Shown: in pieces, positions 32,690 through 47,135 of the stretch
Layout: each line of letters starts with the position of its first letter
Position numbering within the stretch: position 1 is the stretch's first letter
Origin: Cristatella mucedo
Lineage: Eukaryota > Bryozoa > Phylactolaemata > Cristatellidae
Direction of reading: 5' to 3'
NCBI GenBank assembly: GCA_009760855.2
Contig: WPIO01000144.1
Location: forward strand, 535,501-599,500
DNA: 64,000 bases
Notes under the pieces: generated by a model
Databases searched by the model: none
The model's input: the letters and a program-made list of their open reading frames with translations, nothing else
Told to the model about the DNA's origin: nothing
Program-made: the position numbers and the translations under genes

Positions 32690-34500
32690 ACAATGCTTCG
32701 TGTGGAAATAATAGTAGCTGCGTCGCAGTTCAAGTATCGGGGTAGATAGGCTGGTCCAGCGAGTCCAGTTGGCTATCGTGGAAGAGCGCAGAAGCGCTGC
32801 GCCATGCAATTGTTCGGCAAAACCAGAACACTGTTGCCCATAATGTGGAATGAAAATCGCAGCTGCACATTGCCTAATAACGAAATGCAACGTTCAGCTG
32901 AGCTCAAAATTATGCTGCAGCCTGGGCCATTGGAGGAGAGTGTTAGATAGCCCGTGCTGATTTGCTATACATTGTGAGGGAAGACTTTTTTTTTAGCAGT
33001 TTGGATTCAAATCTAAAATCCTCTGGATACTTTAGTTCGTATGCTCGTATTCCTCTTAGTTTGTGCGCTCCCAAAGCCTGAAAATAGCACCCGTCTTGCG
33101 TCTCAACATCTCCTGAATTGTCCACATTTAAAAAACAACTAAAAATTTATTAAGCACAGCGTGTAGTGGGTTCCTGTGATTCGTTCTTTATGTGCTGCTA
33201 ATGCGTGCTGACGCTGCATGCTGCCACTAACTAAACTTGCATGCTGACCCTGTGCATGTCAGCCCTAATCATGTTATTCTTGCTATTTATTAAACACGGT
33301 ACTACTAACCATTTGATGGTGCCTCTTTTGCAGCAAATGGAAAGTACCTATAAAGAGTTCTGCAGGAGCTCCGTGAAGTGCATTATTCTTATTATTTTTG
33401 CAAACCGAAGTTTCACATCGGATATTGTGGAGAAGCCTGCTGTATGGAAGTTTGATCGCATGACGAGACCGGCTAGCCCGGGCCATCAAAGCCTTAGCAT
33501 GAGTACGTTTGCGCCATATGATATGGAATCCGGTTGGTATATTCAAAACACTGTTTTCTATAATGTGGAATGAAAATTAAAGCTGAGCTACGATTTTCCA
33601 TTTTTATCGTGCTTGTTTTTAATCCAGCTTGAGAAATCAGATGAAATTAAGCGGATAAACTTGCAAAATAGCTTGCTGTATTTAAAAATAGAAAAACCAC
33701 CTGTACGATAGTGTTTTGAAATAGCAGCTGCATCGCAGTTGGACTATTTACGGCCGCCATTTGGACCGGCCACTTTGAGGCCAAAGCTTAAGTACTTACA
33801 CTTAAGCACAATCGGCAGAGAATTGATGTGTAAACATGGCGTAAGGTTATCATTAATTTGACGTGAAATTTATGGTTGGGCAAAGCTTTTTTTTTGGGGA
33901 AACGGCAGCTGTATATCGCTGCTCAAACATTTTGGAACGCCATTTGGGCGGGACCATTGGAGGCCATAGTAAAAAAATGCTCAAGCTCAATTGCGTGGAA
34001 CTTAATGAGAAAACGCGGAGGGTTATTCTCTATAATTAGAAATGCAAACCCCAGCTGAGCGAAACGTTTAATAAAAATGGAAGCTACATTGCAGCTTTAT
34101 TATTTAGAGCTGCTGCGTGAAAAATTTAAGAATGTTGCATGAGAGTGCTCGTGACAAAAAGCGTGAAACAGAGTGAGTAGACGAGAAACGCTGTTTTATA
34201 TAGTTTAGAAACAAAGCCGCAGGCGTGCGAAGTTTTCTGATCAAATGGCAGCTTTATTGGACGTTGGATATTTTCGGCTGCAATTGAAACTGGTTAAGCG
34301 GAAACCATAGCACGAAAACGCGTTTAGGGCGATAGCGAGAAATTTGGTTGGTAAACGAGAAAAACGTTTGCTTATTGTTTAGAATCAAAACCACTGTTTC
34401 GTGAAGCATAGCTTGGATTGGCTGCAGTATCGCCTTCCGAATGTGTAAAATGACTGGCCGCAGGGGCGGAGCCAGGAGTTTCAGGTTGAGGGTCAAGGTA
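32690..34500. repeat. Degenerate tandem array, unit about 175 bp
   Basis: Ordered landmarks recur: GCAGCTGCATCGCAGTTGGA-like start, GGCCATT/GGGGCCAT middle, then CTGTTTTCTATAATGTGGAA-like end. The end landmark occurs near 32831, 33551, 34018, 34190 and 34367; the last three are spaced 172 and 177 bases. A LINE-A fragment interrupts the array. Copies are strongly diverged, so this is an old satellite-like array. Confidence 0.65.
32990..33395 (+). mobile_element. LINE-A 3' fragment within the tandem array
   Basis: AAATCCTCTGGATACTTTAG, GCGTGCTGACGCTGCATGCT, TTGCATGCTGACCCTGTGCA and a decayed terminal hairpin at 33335-33385. Confidence 0.8.
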
Positions 34501-34921
34501 AGAATTTTCAGGTGGGAAGGGGGTAAGGTACAGTGCTACCGCACATAGAGCCCGAGGAAATTAGTACCAAGATGTAGGTACTTTCCTCTGTACGTTGGGA
34601 GTGGAGTGATTGACCACCCACTGTCTCAGCCAGTGGCTGAGTCGCTGGCACGGGCCATTTTAATCCATAGCATGAGTGTAGGAAAGCGTGTTAGATTGAA
34701 ATAACGTCAATGTACGCGTGACATCTATCAGTAGTTTGGAATAAGAAATTCAGTTTCCCGAAGTTCAGTGTGAAAGTAGCAACCTTATGATAGGGTGTTG
34801 CAACTTAACTCAGGTTATCGTTGCGACTAATATTTCACGCCTCATTGAGATCGCATTTAGGTTGCAGCAATCCATTTAATTAGGACAGGTCTCCCCATCT
34901 ATTATTAATCGTGGGAAAATA

Positions 34922-35746
34922 CAGCAGAACCTCGGCTTACGAGTATCTCGACATACGAGTGTTTCAAGATACGAGCTGTCTCTCGGCCGACTTTTGGCTT
35001 TGAGTTGCTAGCTAAAATTCGGGCTTAGGAGCTACGCTTCAGATACTCCGACCGCTAGTTGTCGCAGCGAGCGCTGCACTGCGTGCGGTCGCTCAAGCCT
35101 ATAGGGGTCTATAGGCAGCGAACGACATTCCGTTGGAAGATGCTGCCCTACGAACCGGACGCGACGCTCCCAGACAGACTCAAGCGAGCCATCGCGGTGC
35201 TAGGACGCACAAGATTACCAGACTCCGGTGTTGGATGCGACTACGTCATGTACAGCTAAGTCGCTACTGTACTCTAATTAGGCAATATCATCGTGTGTTC
35301 ATTGATTGCATAACTGATAATAATCGACACGTCTGGGTAAACGTGCAGCCAATACATAGAAAGCGAGAAAATCCCGGTGAAAAGGGCAAACGTCGGCGAC
35401 TAAAATATTCAGAGCCGGATATTCATTTCAGCCTTTCTCATCTAAATCTATTAGCATCTTAAAGTCTTCTGAACTCAAAGTTACTCCTATAGATTAGGAT
35501 AAATAAAACCCAGTTATTGGAGGATATTCTATTTTATTGTTTCAAGAAAACGTTCATTATTTATAAGTAAATTTTTAAATTTAAAAACATGTGACAAAAA
35601 TTAATTGTAGTTTATTTTTGGGGGTACGGAACGGATTAATAGAATTTCAATTCAATTCCATGGGAAAAATTGATTTGACATGCGAGTAATTTGAGGTACG
35701 AGCTCTGGCACGGAGCGAAATAAACTGGTAAGCTGAGGTACCACAG
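34922..35746. mobile_element. pogo/Tigger-like DNA transposon, non-autonomous
   Basis: Left end CAGCAGAACCTCGGCTTACG and right end (read inverted) CTGTGGTACCTCAGCTTACC form terminal inverted repeats matching at 14 of the first 19 positions. They resemble the CAGT-GAACCTCGGTTTACGA-type ends of Tigger/pogo elements. Subterminal TTCCGTACC/ATTAATCCG and repeated TACGAG words are also typical. The element is flanked by TA on both sides (34920-34921 and 35747-35748), the expected target duplication. Internal frames (35059-35462) show no DDE transposase, so it is probably mobilised in trans. Confidence 0.8.
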
Positions 35747-35748
35747 TA

Positions 35749-36239
35749 TAGCAAAATTAACCTGCTGCTCAGTCTTACTTAGAGCAATGTAAAGTCGTGA
35801 AGATAGTGTGTGAGACCTGCTGTATATCTACACCAGGTACTTTGAAAGCCGATACTTAATTTCTAACAAGAGAACGTAAGTTTGGCTGCCAGGTTTTCTG
35901 TAATCGGCTATAGCCTGCCTTCTGGCTCTAAGTGATCTCTCAGAAACTGTAAAAGTTGTTTGGGCATAAGGCCTTCCATAAAGCTTTGCAACCTCATAAG
36001 TATTGTAGTCACAGTAGTAAGCTAAGTTAGGTACTAAGTTGATAAGGGATATTGGCTGCGGAAGGAAACACGTGACGCGCACGTTCCTCCCTCCATCCTC
36101 TCCAACGGCACCTTGCTTCACATTGCTTGGCTTGTCATTCCAGTTGATACGCCCGGCGCCTGCTCTCCAAGGCTCACCGGTAGCTGTGGCTCAGCCTTTA
36201 GCAGAACCGTGGCTCCCTCAAAGCTGTGGCTCTCCTCTC
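35749..36239. other. No assigned gene
   Basis: A 97-codon minus frame (36121-35828) is open across VAKLYGRPYAQTTFTVSERS but has no recognised domain and no convincing splice sites. Confidence 0.35.
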
Positions 36240-37500
36240 CCTAAAACGCTCAACATCCGCCTCGCGAGCTCGTCGAGCTATGGCTGCCCCGAATGCGGGA
36301 CCACGTGCAGGTCAACGACTTGCAAGACTTCATGGCCTACGCCAACCTCAGAAGCTAGGACTGGCTGTCGTTCGTCGCAGGCCAGGCCAAGAGTCGTGAG
36401 CGTTGGCGCAGCCGCAGGAGCGTCATGAGCATTTACAACGTCAGCCTGAGCTCCTTGAGCTCGGCGGTCCTTGCGACCTCGAGATACAAGATGCGACCTT
36501 GGGCATCTGCTGCACCTCAATGCATTGCATTGCGTTGTATTGCATTGCATTTCATCGTATCACATCTGCGGCTAACCGCACTGGTGTAGTGTTATGCAAT
36601 GATCCGGAACTAATGCTCATCGCCGCCTGCATACTAAATGGCTGCCTCCACTTCTAGGTGTCCCTTCCGCGTGGAAAACGGGTTTCACGAGCGTCATCTA
36701 CAAAATGGCTGAGCTCAGCCTCTGCCCAGTGCCGCTTCCCGCTTCACGCAAGCTCCTGTCCACTCTCGGGCTGCCGCTCGGCAGTACGACTTCCAGGTTG
36801 GCTGTGAGTTGCTGTCACAGCAGCAGCGAAAGGACTTCGCCAAGTGTGCTTATGGATGACTTGAGCAGTCCTTCCAAACGGAAAGCACTTTCGATGAGGT
36901 TAAAGATCAGTGAGGAGCTGGCTTTGTGTATTCCGCCTACCTCAATCTGCTGAACGCCTTCAGAAGCAAAACCACAAGTCTCCCTGCTCCGTCTGAGTAA
37001 GCATGCACATGTGGATGATAGCTTCTGCAAGTTCGTTGAGGTTCTGGTTCGAGTTCTCGTCGAGTTCTGGCCGGCTCGCTCTGGAGCTGCCAGAGCATGG
37101 AGAGGCGCTAGCAGTCTTTCCGATGACTGCAGGCGTTCAGCACGGTGACTATCTATAGCCAATCCCCTTCGCCTAACGTCGGAGCATGTTTTTAGACTCT
37201 CACGCAGTATGGAGATCTTGTAGCTGAGAGGAACCTTCCTGTTGGTCAGTGCCTTAGTCGATCTCGCCCTGTTTTCAGGCACGTCATCTGCTCTGCGGGC
37301 TCACCTGCCTGCAGGACCTGTGAAAATCTACAGGGTCGCCCAAACGGTTCAAAGGCCAGGGCGCCTCAACCACCCTGTATATCACTGGCATATCCCGAGC
37401 TGCTGAAGAATGATTCCTTGGGTTACCTTGGAGCCCCGCAAGATACTGGGCAACCTATGGCTACATCAGAGGAGGCCAGCTTTTCCCTCACGACGGACAT
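36240..37500 (+). other. GC-rich block of broken coding-like frames
   Basis: GC content and codon-like structure are well above the surroundings. One frame reads VNDLQDFMAYANLRS, stop, DWLSFVAGQAKSRERWRSRR (about 36299-36420). Another, broken by stops, reads FAKCAYG and LEQSFQTESTFDEVKD (36836-36910), loosely gag-like. A (GCATT)n-like run lies at 36517-36550. It is probably the remains of an unrecognised element or processed gene. Confidence 0.3.
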
Positions 37501-37529
37501 TTGAGCCTGGCTCAGGCAGGCCAGCCTTA

Positions 37530-37692
37530 TGAGTACTAGCTGTTTTAGCAGCATCGTTCGTGTAGGAGCTGAAGAGCACTGCCAGCTGCTGGCATGGCTT
37601 GCAGTCGAAGATAAGGGATCAGCCACTGGAGGGTTCAAATTCAGGACCTCAGTCGTTAAGCTAGAGCACCCTGCCTCCTGAGCTATCGAAAC
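37530..37692 (-). mobile_element. SINE-2-related copy
   Basis: The minus strand has a tRNA-like head (ATAGCTCAGGAGGCAGGGTG), box B TTTGAACCCTCC, and the body order CTGATCCCTTATCTTCGACT, then AACGATGCTGCTAAAACAGC, parallel to SINE-2. Confidence 0.6.
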
Positions 37693-38504
37693 ACACCGCC
37701 CTCCCCCGTTAGCCCCCAGACAAAAGCTTGACGCATTGTCTAATTTCCTCCTTCTACATCTCGACTACCTATGTCGGGCGTGGCTTGAGCCTTAGGCAGC
37801 ACCGGCCAGAAAAGTTCCGATGAAGCTATTTCGGTTTGCTTTTCAGTCAGACATACTTTGAGAGGACTTTGCGCAGAGTTTTCCAGTCGTGCCTCCGCTC
37901 TCTCACGTGCCGAGGTCGCTGAGACTTGGAGGTCCGATTCGCACCGAGCGCCTCCCTCTCTCCTTCGGCTGTGTGCAAGAAAATCACGAATGTTATGCTC
38001 ATCCGATGCCGCCAAGTCGCATGTTAAGGCCTCGATCCAGCCGTGGCCGGTCTGGTATGCCGTCGTTCTGAATTTTAAATTGATATATAAGATGCATATG
38101 TGACGTCATTTTACTTGGGTGCAGCTGAGACACGAAATTGGTATGACCTGTTATTACTTGGCTTCTCTGCTTCGGACAGAGCTAGCAGATAGTTTAGGAT
38201 GTATTTAATTCATACGACCACAGTGCAGCTAATTCCACACCGGTAGCTACATAACTCAATAGGCTATTGTGTGAATGGTGGCAGATACTTTAAGCTTATA
38301 ACTTAAATTATATGAGTTCTTCTGGGTTGGTGAAATTAGAGTTTAGAAATTTTAGTCGGACACCAAAAAAAGTTGGGATTTCTAGGTATGTTTCCCATTC
38401 ATTAATCTGGAATAGACAGTATTGCAATAGGACTTACGTGATTGGATAAAGATTAGTGCAAGTTTTGACTGAATGTAATCTGGCTGAACTTAATGACAAA
38501 ACAA
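37693..38504. other. No supported gene
   Basis: Two overlapping open frames on opposite strands (about 37740-38100) cancel each other as evidence. The rest is AT-rich. Confidence 0.35.
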
Positions 38505-38510
38505 TTTATT
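38505..38510 (-). promoter_or_regulatory. Candidate polyadenylation signal AATAAA
   Basis: AATAAA on the minus strand about 190 bases 3' of the stop codon of the terminal exon 39193-38700. Confidence 0.4.
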
Positions 38511-38699
38511 CACTTTAGAACTGCGTAACTACATAAAAATAAAACAGTCTCATGGTAGTTTACATTTCCTTACCAACCTTAAGATAAACACCACTTAAAA
38601 TAATCTGGCCGAGGCCACAATGGAAGTTTTAGCTTGATTGCAACATCAACTACTTGTTAACGTTAGTTGATTTGTTTCCACTGTGTTTACGTTTCACAA

Positions 38700-39193
38700 C
38701 TAAGTGTCAGGATTTTCATCAGGCTCATGGTCTAATCTTCTCAAAATATTCTCCATTAGTACTTGATTACTCACAATTGCACCAACCTTGGTAAATTCTA
38801 TTATGATACTTAGTTTTGACATTGCATATCTACGTAGCACCTCTTTAGCAGTCAATTCCTTAAAGTCAGATGGACATCGCCTTGAGCTGTTATTCATGGA
38901 AGTGTCCCCGTTCAATTTCGAGATGTGGTTCCTAGAAATTAATTTTATGGCTGACTTTTCTCTTAAATCCGGGTCCTCATCGATAGTTGTTAGTTCGTGA
39001 TTGGTAGGTTTGGACTGTGTTGAAACTTCTATTACGTGGCTCTGGAGAGGTTGAATCTTGTTGGATTCAGATTTTGACATTTCCTTTGTTATAGTCTTAT
39101 GAGCCTTAATTTTATGATACGCTAACAGCAAAAAACCAATGGTCACTATAACCGTAAATGTAATTCCAGAAACGGTGACTGAATTCATCAAAC
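38700..39193 (-). CDS. Terminal exon: transmembrane segment and cytoplasmic tail
   Basis: A strong acceptor (CCATCCTTTTTTAG, AG at 39195-39194) leads into phase 1 sequence. The first residues LMNSVTVSGITFTVIVTIGF with LLLAYHKIKAHK form one membrane span followed by basic stop-transfer residues, as in type I surface receptors. The tail of about 140 residues is Ser/Thr-rich at first, then charged and helical near its end (KELTAKEVLRRY, VLMENILRRLDHEPDENPDT), closing at TAG 38702-38700. No kinase, phosphatase or ITAM motif is seen. The phase 1 entry matches the exon style of the EGF/FTP gene to the left, so it is likely the end of a separate paralogous receptor gene reading from higher coordinates. 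Confidence 0.75.
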
Positions 39194-39654
39194 CTAAAAA
39201 AGGATGGTAACTTTAACTTTTCAAGTAATGTTAGCTTCACAAAAATTGCATATGCTTGATATATCGAAGAGATTTTATGGAATAACGAACACGGCCGCTT
39301 TTTATTAATCACAGGAAATCTTGCTCAAGGCATTATTTGTGCAAATGATCGTAAATCCTGTCCAGAATTTGTATGGGGTTATCTTATTAAACCTCGATGC
39401 TAAAATAGTCTGAGCTTGCTCGAATTATAGAGGGTAGAGTAATGGGTCGTTTAGCCAAATTTTTACGAGCTGCATTGATTCAGAATATCTTAGTAAACTA
39501 TTCAAGCCATGTCCAATGCCTCTTACAGTTTTGTCGTTGTAATATTTGAGTTAACAGCTGCATCCCCGTATAAAGGTAGATATTTCACAATGTGCATTAG
39601 GTAAGATGCAAAGGTGCTGCGTTATATAAATGTGCTGCTACTATTTCCCTGCAA

Positions 39655-39722
39655 TAATAATAATAATAATTCACCTGATAAAGCGCCCTCAGAGAACTTA
39701 ATCTCTCTCTAGGCGCTTAGAC
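39655..39722 (-). mobile_element. LINE-A 3' terminus (hairpin only)
   Basis: (AAT)n followed by GATAAAGCGCCCTCAGAGAA and CTCTCTAGGCGCTTAG; truncated directly after the hairpin. Confidence 0.85.
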
Positions 39723-40047
39723 GCAAGAATAACGTAAAAAGATGGCCAATAGGAAGCACTATGCTTAGTTTCGAAGCTTTCGAAACAAGCTTTGTATTTG
39801 ACTGTAGACCACCATTGCCTTCTAGATTTCGCTCCATTTGGCTCGACACAAATGTAGCAACCAGGCCTTTGAATACATTTATATATTTTTATACGATTGT
39901 GTAATTATAGTTTGAAGTTATTATTTTAAGCTCAATTATAAATAAAACGAGCCAGCTAGAATCACTAGACTAATTTCTTTCGAAAGGGATTTTATTTCCG
40001 TTTAAAAGTGGCTTCGAGCTTGTCGATGTGATTCTTGCATAACATTT

Positions 40048-40117
40048 GTCGATACATTTATTTATGGCTCATATATATATATATATATATATATGAGCCA
40101 TAAATAAATGTATCGAC
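40048..40117. repeat. Perfect 70 bp palindrome with AT core
   Basis: Left arm GTCGATACATTTATTTATGG-CTC and right arm GAG-CCATAAATAAATGTATCGAC are exact inverted copies joined by an alternating AT core. It is followed by an AT tract at 40121-40150. The structure can extrude a cruciform. Confidence 0.95.
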
Positions 40118-43166
<3,049 letters not shown>

Positions 43167-43549
43167 TCCGTAAGACTATACAATTAAAAGCACATTATCT
43201 AGACAGTTCTACATTATAATGCAAATGTAAAATCATTGAAAAGCAGAGAAAAAGGTAATGTCGACCTTCAGAAGGATGATGACCTCAGGGAAGGAGCTTG
43301 CTTTCTGATCGTGATACAAATTACATGACCCAAACTTTAAAAAGGAGGTGGCATAAAGCGAGTCAAGTGTGAGTGTTTAAACCTGAAAGCTACTATAGAA
43401 AAAAATTCACAATTGGAATTTTTTCAAACATTCTAAGCCCGTCAATGTCTACGAATCATTGTGGCAACCCACCGGCGATGTCAGAGTCACATCCCCTTGT
43501 CTACGACTTGTTTTCCTTATCGACGCAGCTGTAGGGACGGTAGGGCTGT

Positions 43550-44110
43550 AGGAACTTGTCTCAGCAGCAGAGAAGGCCGCCAACACTCGTGGCCTACGCT
43601 TCCGCCACGTGAAATGCTGCTCCCTCGGCCAGCTCGGCAAGAGCCGCACGACGGTTAGAGACCAGCTGCCTAATGCTGACAGCCCCAGCCTGCCCGACGG
43701 TGAAGCAGTTGTATACCTGGGCGCCAACCAGGGCCCCGGCTACCCCAGGGAGGAAATCGAGGTGGCGTGCCCCTACCTAACGAAGGACACCAATGCACTT
43801 CACGCCTCTCTCCTTACCCCAAGTCAGAATTTGGATTCCTTGAGGACGTTCTTACTACCCAGGCTCGATTAGCTTAACTATGCCGGGCAGGGATAGTGCG
43901 TGGCCGGCTGCTAGCACCACCCGAGTCTGCTGCCATGCGCACGTGCAGAATTGCCTGCTGCCGCCTCCAAGGCTCGTCAGCTCGTCACTTCCGGTTCGCT
44001 CCGCGGAGGCTGGTGTGCGGGGTATGGTGCGACTCCGGGGCAATACATCAATCCAACGAGTCACAAAGGCGCTGTGATACCGGCTGGACCTGTTGGCCTG
44101 GGGATAAATT
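43550..44110 (+). pseudogene. R2/NeSL-like non-LTR RT remnant
   Basis: Frames on the plus strand give TRGLRFRHVKCCSLGQLGK, then GEAVVYLGANQGPG, then LDSLRTFLLPRLD and, after a frameshift, LPPPRLVSSSLPVRSAEAGV with VTKAL. This order (R-LRF-KC-SL, Y-YLG, LRTFLLPRLDYA, LP-RAS-P-Y-RR-GG) is that of the post-catalytic and thumb region in R2/NeSL/CRE-group retrotransposons. The GC content contrasts with the AT-rich flanks. The catalytic YADD and the C-terminal REL endonuclease are not present, and there are several frame breaks. Confidence 0.6.
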
Positions 44111-44934
44111 GCAGTGAATTCCCAGATTGATTATTAGGTGGAGAATAATGAGAGTGGGTAAGAGACTGAATTAGAATAGAAAACACTCACACAGTTTGAG
44201 AAAAAAATATAGAACAGTAAAAAATGAAGAGAAGGTGAGAGAAAACGAGAAGTTAAAGTATGGAGAACACTAACCAAATTAATCTGTGAAATCCACGAGA
44301 GGAGAGAAACCAACTATTTTTTCGGAGGTAGTAAGAAAAAGATTCAGCAATCCTTCGCGATTATCTAAAACAAAAGATGTGGAGCTCTATCACTTAAATC
44401 TTAGAATAAGGTTTCCTGACATGTCCAGAAAATATTTGGCCAGTTTTTTTATGGCACATGGCACATAATTTTAATGTTGGCAAATGAGGAAACAGCATTG
44501 AACCTAGCCAGTGCATATATTATAAAAACCTAAGCTAAGCTGATCTAATAATACAGAATATAGGCCTAAATTTGTAGGGAACTCTGAATAGACATGAAAA
44601 GCAGCGTGGCGAGAGTTCCCTACTGATTATTATTTCACGAACTCTGGTAGGCTAATGTTCATATGCCACCAACATACAGCGCTAGTGGTGACATCAGCAC
44701 AAGCCATGCGTAACCGTAGTATAGGAAACCATATTATCCAACAATAGTAGAAGAAAACTGTAGTCATACAATGACCCAAATTAGATATAATCGCTGATAT
44801 TAGATAAATTTGGCTATAATGGAAAACATTTTCAGCAGTTTAAGGGTGCTTCGTCTTTTTTCAATTGTAATCTTTGTTGAGTTTGGAATACAGAAATTCA
44901 GAAGAAGAATGAATTCATTGAGGCTGTGACTTAC
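44111..44934. other. No supported gene
   Basis: AT-rich, purine-rich at 44140-44340. No exon other than the small candidate just to the right. Confidence 0.35.
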
Positions 44935-44988
44935 CAGGTCTGCTTGCGCTCCTGGTTTGGTTTGGCATAGTTGGATTCTCATATCGAT
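44935..44988 (-). CDS. Candidate 54 bp stalk exon
   Basis: Eighteen codons between acceptor TTTCGATACAG (AG at 44990-44989) and consensus donor GTAAGT (44934-44929), phase 1 to 1. It encodes RYENPTMPNQTRSASRP, hydrophilic with one N-glycosylation sequon (NQT). Good splice sites and symmetric phase support it as part of the gene ending at 38700; no domain can be assigned to so short a piece. Confidence 0.4.
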
Positions 44989-45009
44989 CTGTATCGAAAT
45001 TTTCAAAGA

Positions 45010-45430
45010 AATGACCTATCAGATCATCTCCCCGACCAGGCTAAGCATCCTACTACTCGCTTTTCTGAATCTATTTCCCTATGCTTCGTAGCAACCTCAA
45101 TTCCTTTGTAGATCATGCCTTTCGATTGGAGGCTCCCTGTAGCTCACTTCCAACTAGCAGCACGACATCCAGTGACTTGGCAACATTACAACGAAGCTCA
45201 AAGCTTATCTATTTGTCACAGCATTCAGTAGGTACACGCGATTAGTCCTTGCCTGCGGGCAAACACAGTACATGCTGCCACTAAACATATTTACATGCTG
45301 ACTTGGTACATGCTATCTCAAGCCACGTTACGCTTGTTTCTATTGAGCACGCTACCACTAACTATTTTAGCATGCTTCGAAGCGAGCGTAAATTCCCTAG
45401 AAATATACATCATTTATAACTCCAGCATTA
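45010..45430 (+). mobile_element. LINE-A 3' fragment, diverged
   Basis: TCCCCGACCAGGCTAAGCAT, CTCGCTTTTCTGAATC and the 3' UTR words CATGCTGCCACTAA and TTACATGCTGACTTGGTACA. Confidence 0.75.
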
Positions 45431-46539
45431 TATACAGCCAAGTCAGTCAGCAGTTAAAGGCAACCTAGAGAGCCGCTACTGCACCATTTGAAACCTGCTA
45501 CAATTTATTCGGTAATGAATGCTTTTTCCGAACGGGTAAAGGGTTAGCAGTAGCACCAACTTAATAGGTAGCTTAATGTACGGGTTAAATTGAAAGTCTA
45601 GTGTCCTGATTAAATAAAGATTAAGTTCATAAGAAATTAAGTTCATCAGCAAACGAAAGGCCAAATTAACCTGTCCATTACAAGGCCAGCTTAGTCTGGC
45701 TATTAAGTAGTCTAGAGAGAAAATACTATTAAGAGCGGATAATATGTGCACGGTTAATTAGCAGATGGTTGGAAAGGCCAAGTCTAATACGATATCTTAA
45801 CACTGCCGGGGCCTACGGTCTTAAAGAACGAGAAATTATCCTAGTTGGATTTCTTTTCCAGAATTATTTTAACTGCATCATACCTTATAATTTATAATAC
45901 AATAGGTAAAGAAACAGAGAAGTTCGTGCACACAAGGATATCATTATTGTGAAGCGTAGATACGGTAATGAATTAATGCAATAAAAAGACGTTTTCAGAA
46001 TAGTATATACACAAATTAACTGCGAGAAGTTTGCATAGTGCGGTAAAATTACTAAACTCATTATGGTCCTAGGGAACCTAGAATATGCTATCATTGAAGG
46101 ACCTCTGTTCCTTAATGATGACCTGATTAATGTCCGCATGTATTAGTATACTAAGCAAAATTTAAAAAGACCTATACAATGAAAGAGATTGATTGATACT
46201 CACACAAATTAATAACTCTGGACGTATATTATAAATGATCATTTCTGCGTTTTGACGGACGATGTACTTTTTTGAATACACAAAACTGTCTTTACTAAAG
46301 CGAACATGCGACTATGTTCACTGGCCCCATTAAAAACTTGTTTTCCAGCGTACCTAAAGGATAAGAAAAAGGTGCTCTGCTACGGTGCCCTAAGAGTTCG
46401 GTCCTATTACTGAGCTTGTTTATGCAGCCTCAGAAAAGTTTAGCTTCCAAAAACCACGTTGCAGTCGTCTTACTGCACCTTCTGCAGCATTACGTGCACA
46501 CAGGAAATATTGGATTAGGGAGGACTATGAGTCAAGAAT
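45431..46539. other. No supported gene
   Basis: AT-rich sequence. Minus-strand open frames at 45476-45751 and 45885-46139 lack start context, domains and splice sites. Confidence 0.35.
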
Positions 46540-47065
46540 ATTTTTAAACGACTCTTTGTCAGCCGTTTATTTGAAAAAGACAACCATTAAGAAGCAGTTG
46601 CGAGAGGTATTGGTATGTCTTGCTATTTTACTAAAAGATTCCCTAAAATGGCCGGATTTAAGTACTAGTGTCCTATTAAAGACACAGGAATCAGTCTTGG
46701 AAGACAAGCTAGACTCATACATGGAAACTTCAAGCCATGCTAGACAGTTTCAGTGTGGTTTTAGTGCCAATGAGATTATAGAAATGTTCAGGATATAAAA
46801 AACCTACCTATGAATGCTTATTTAGGAAAAGTGTATTTACTTGTCGTTCTCGATTTTTCAGCAGTTTTTTATTATATCGATTACCAACTCCTTATGTAGC
46901 GCCTCTCTTCTCGCCTGGGCATCACTGATACTGCGCAGCAACTAATCAGGCATTATCTCAGTGGGATACTTCTGATTATTAATGTGAGATGACTATCGCA
47001 AGAAGAAGTAAGAAAGGGGTACTTCAGAGCTTTGAAGTGGTTGCTATTCATTTAAGGGTTTATTT

Positions 47066-47135
<70 letters not shown>

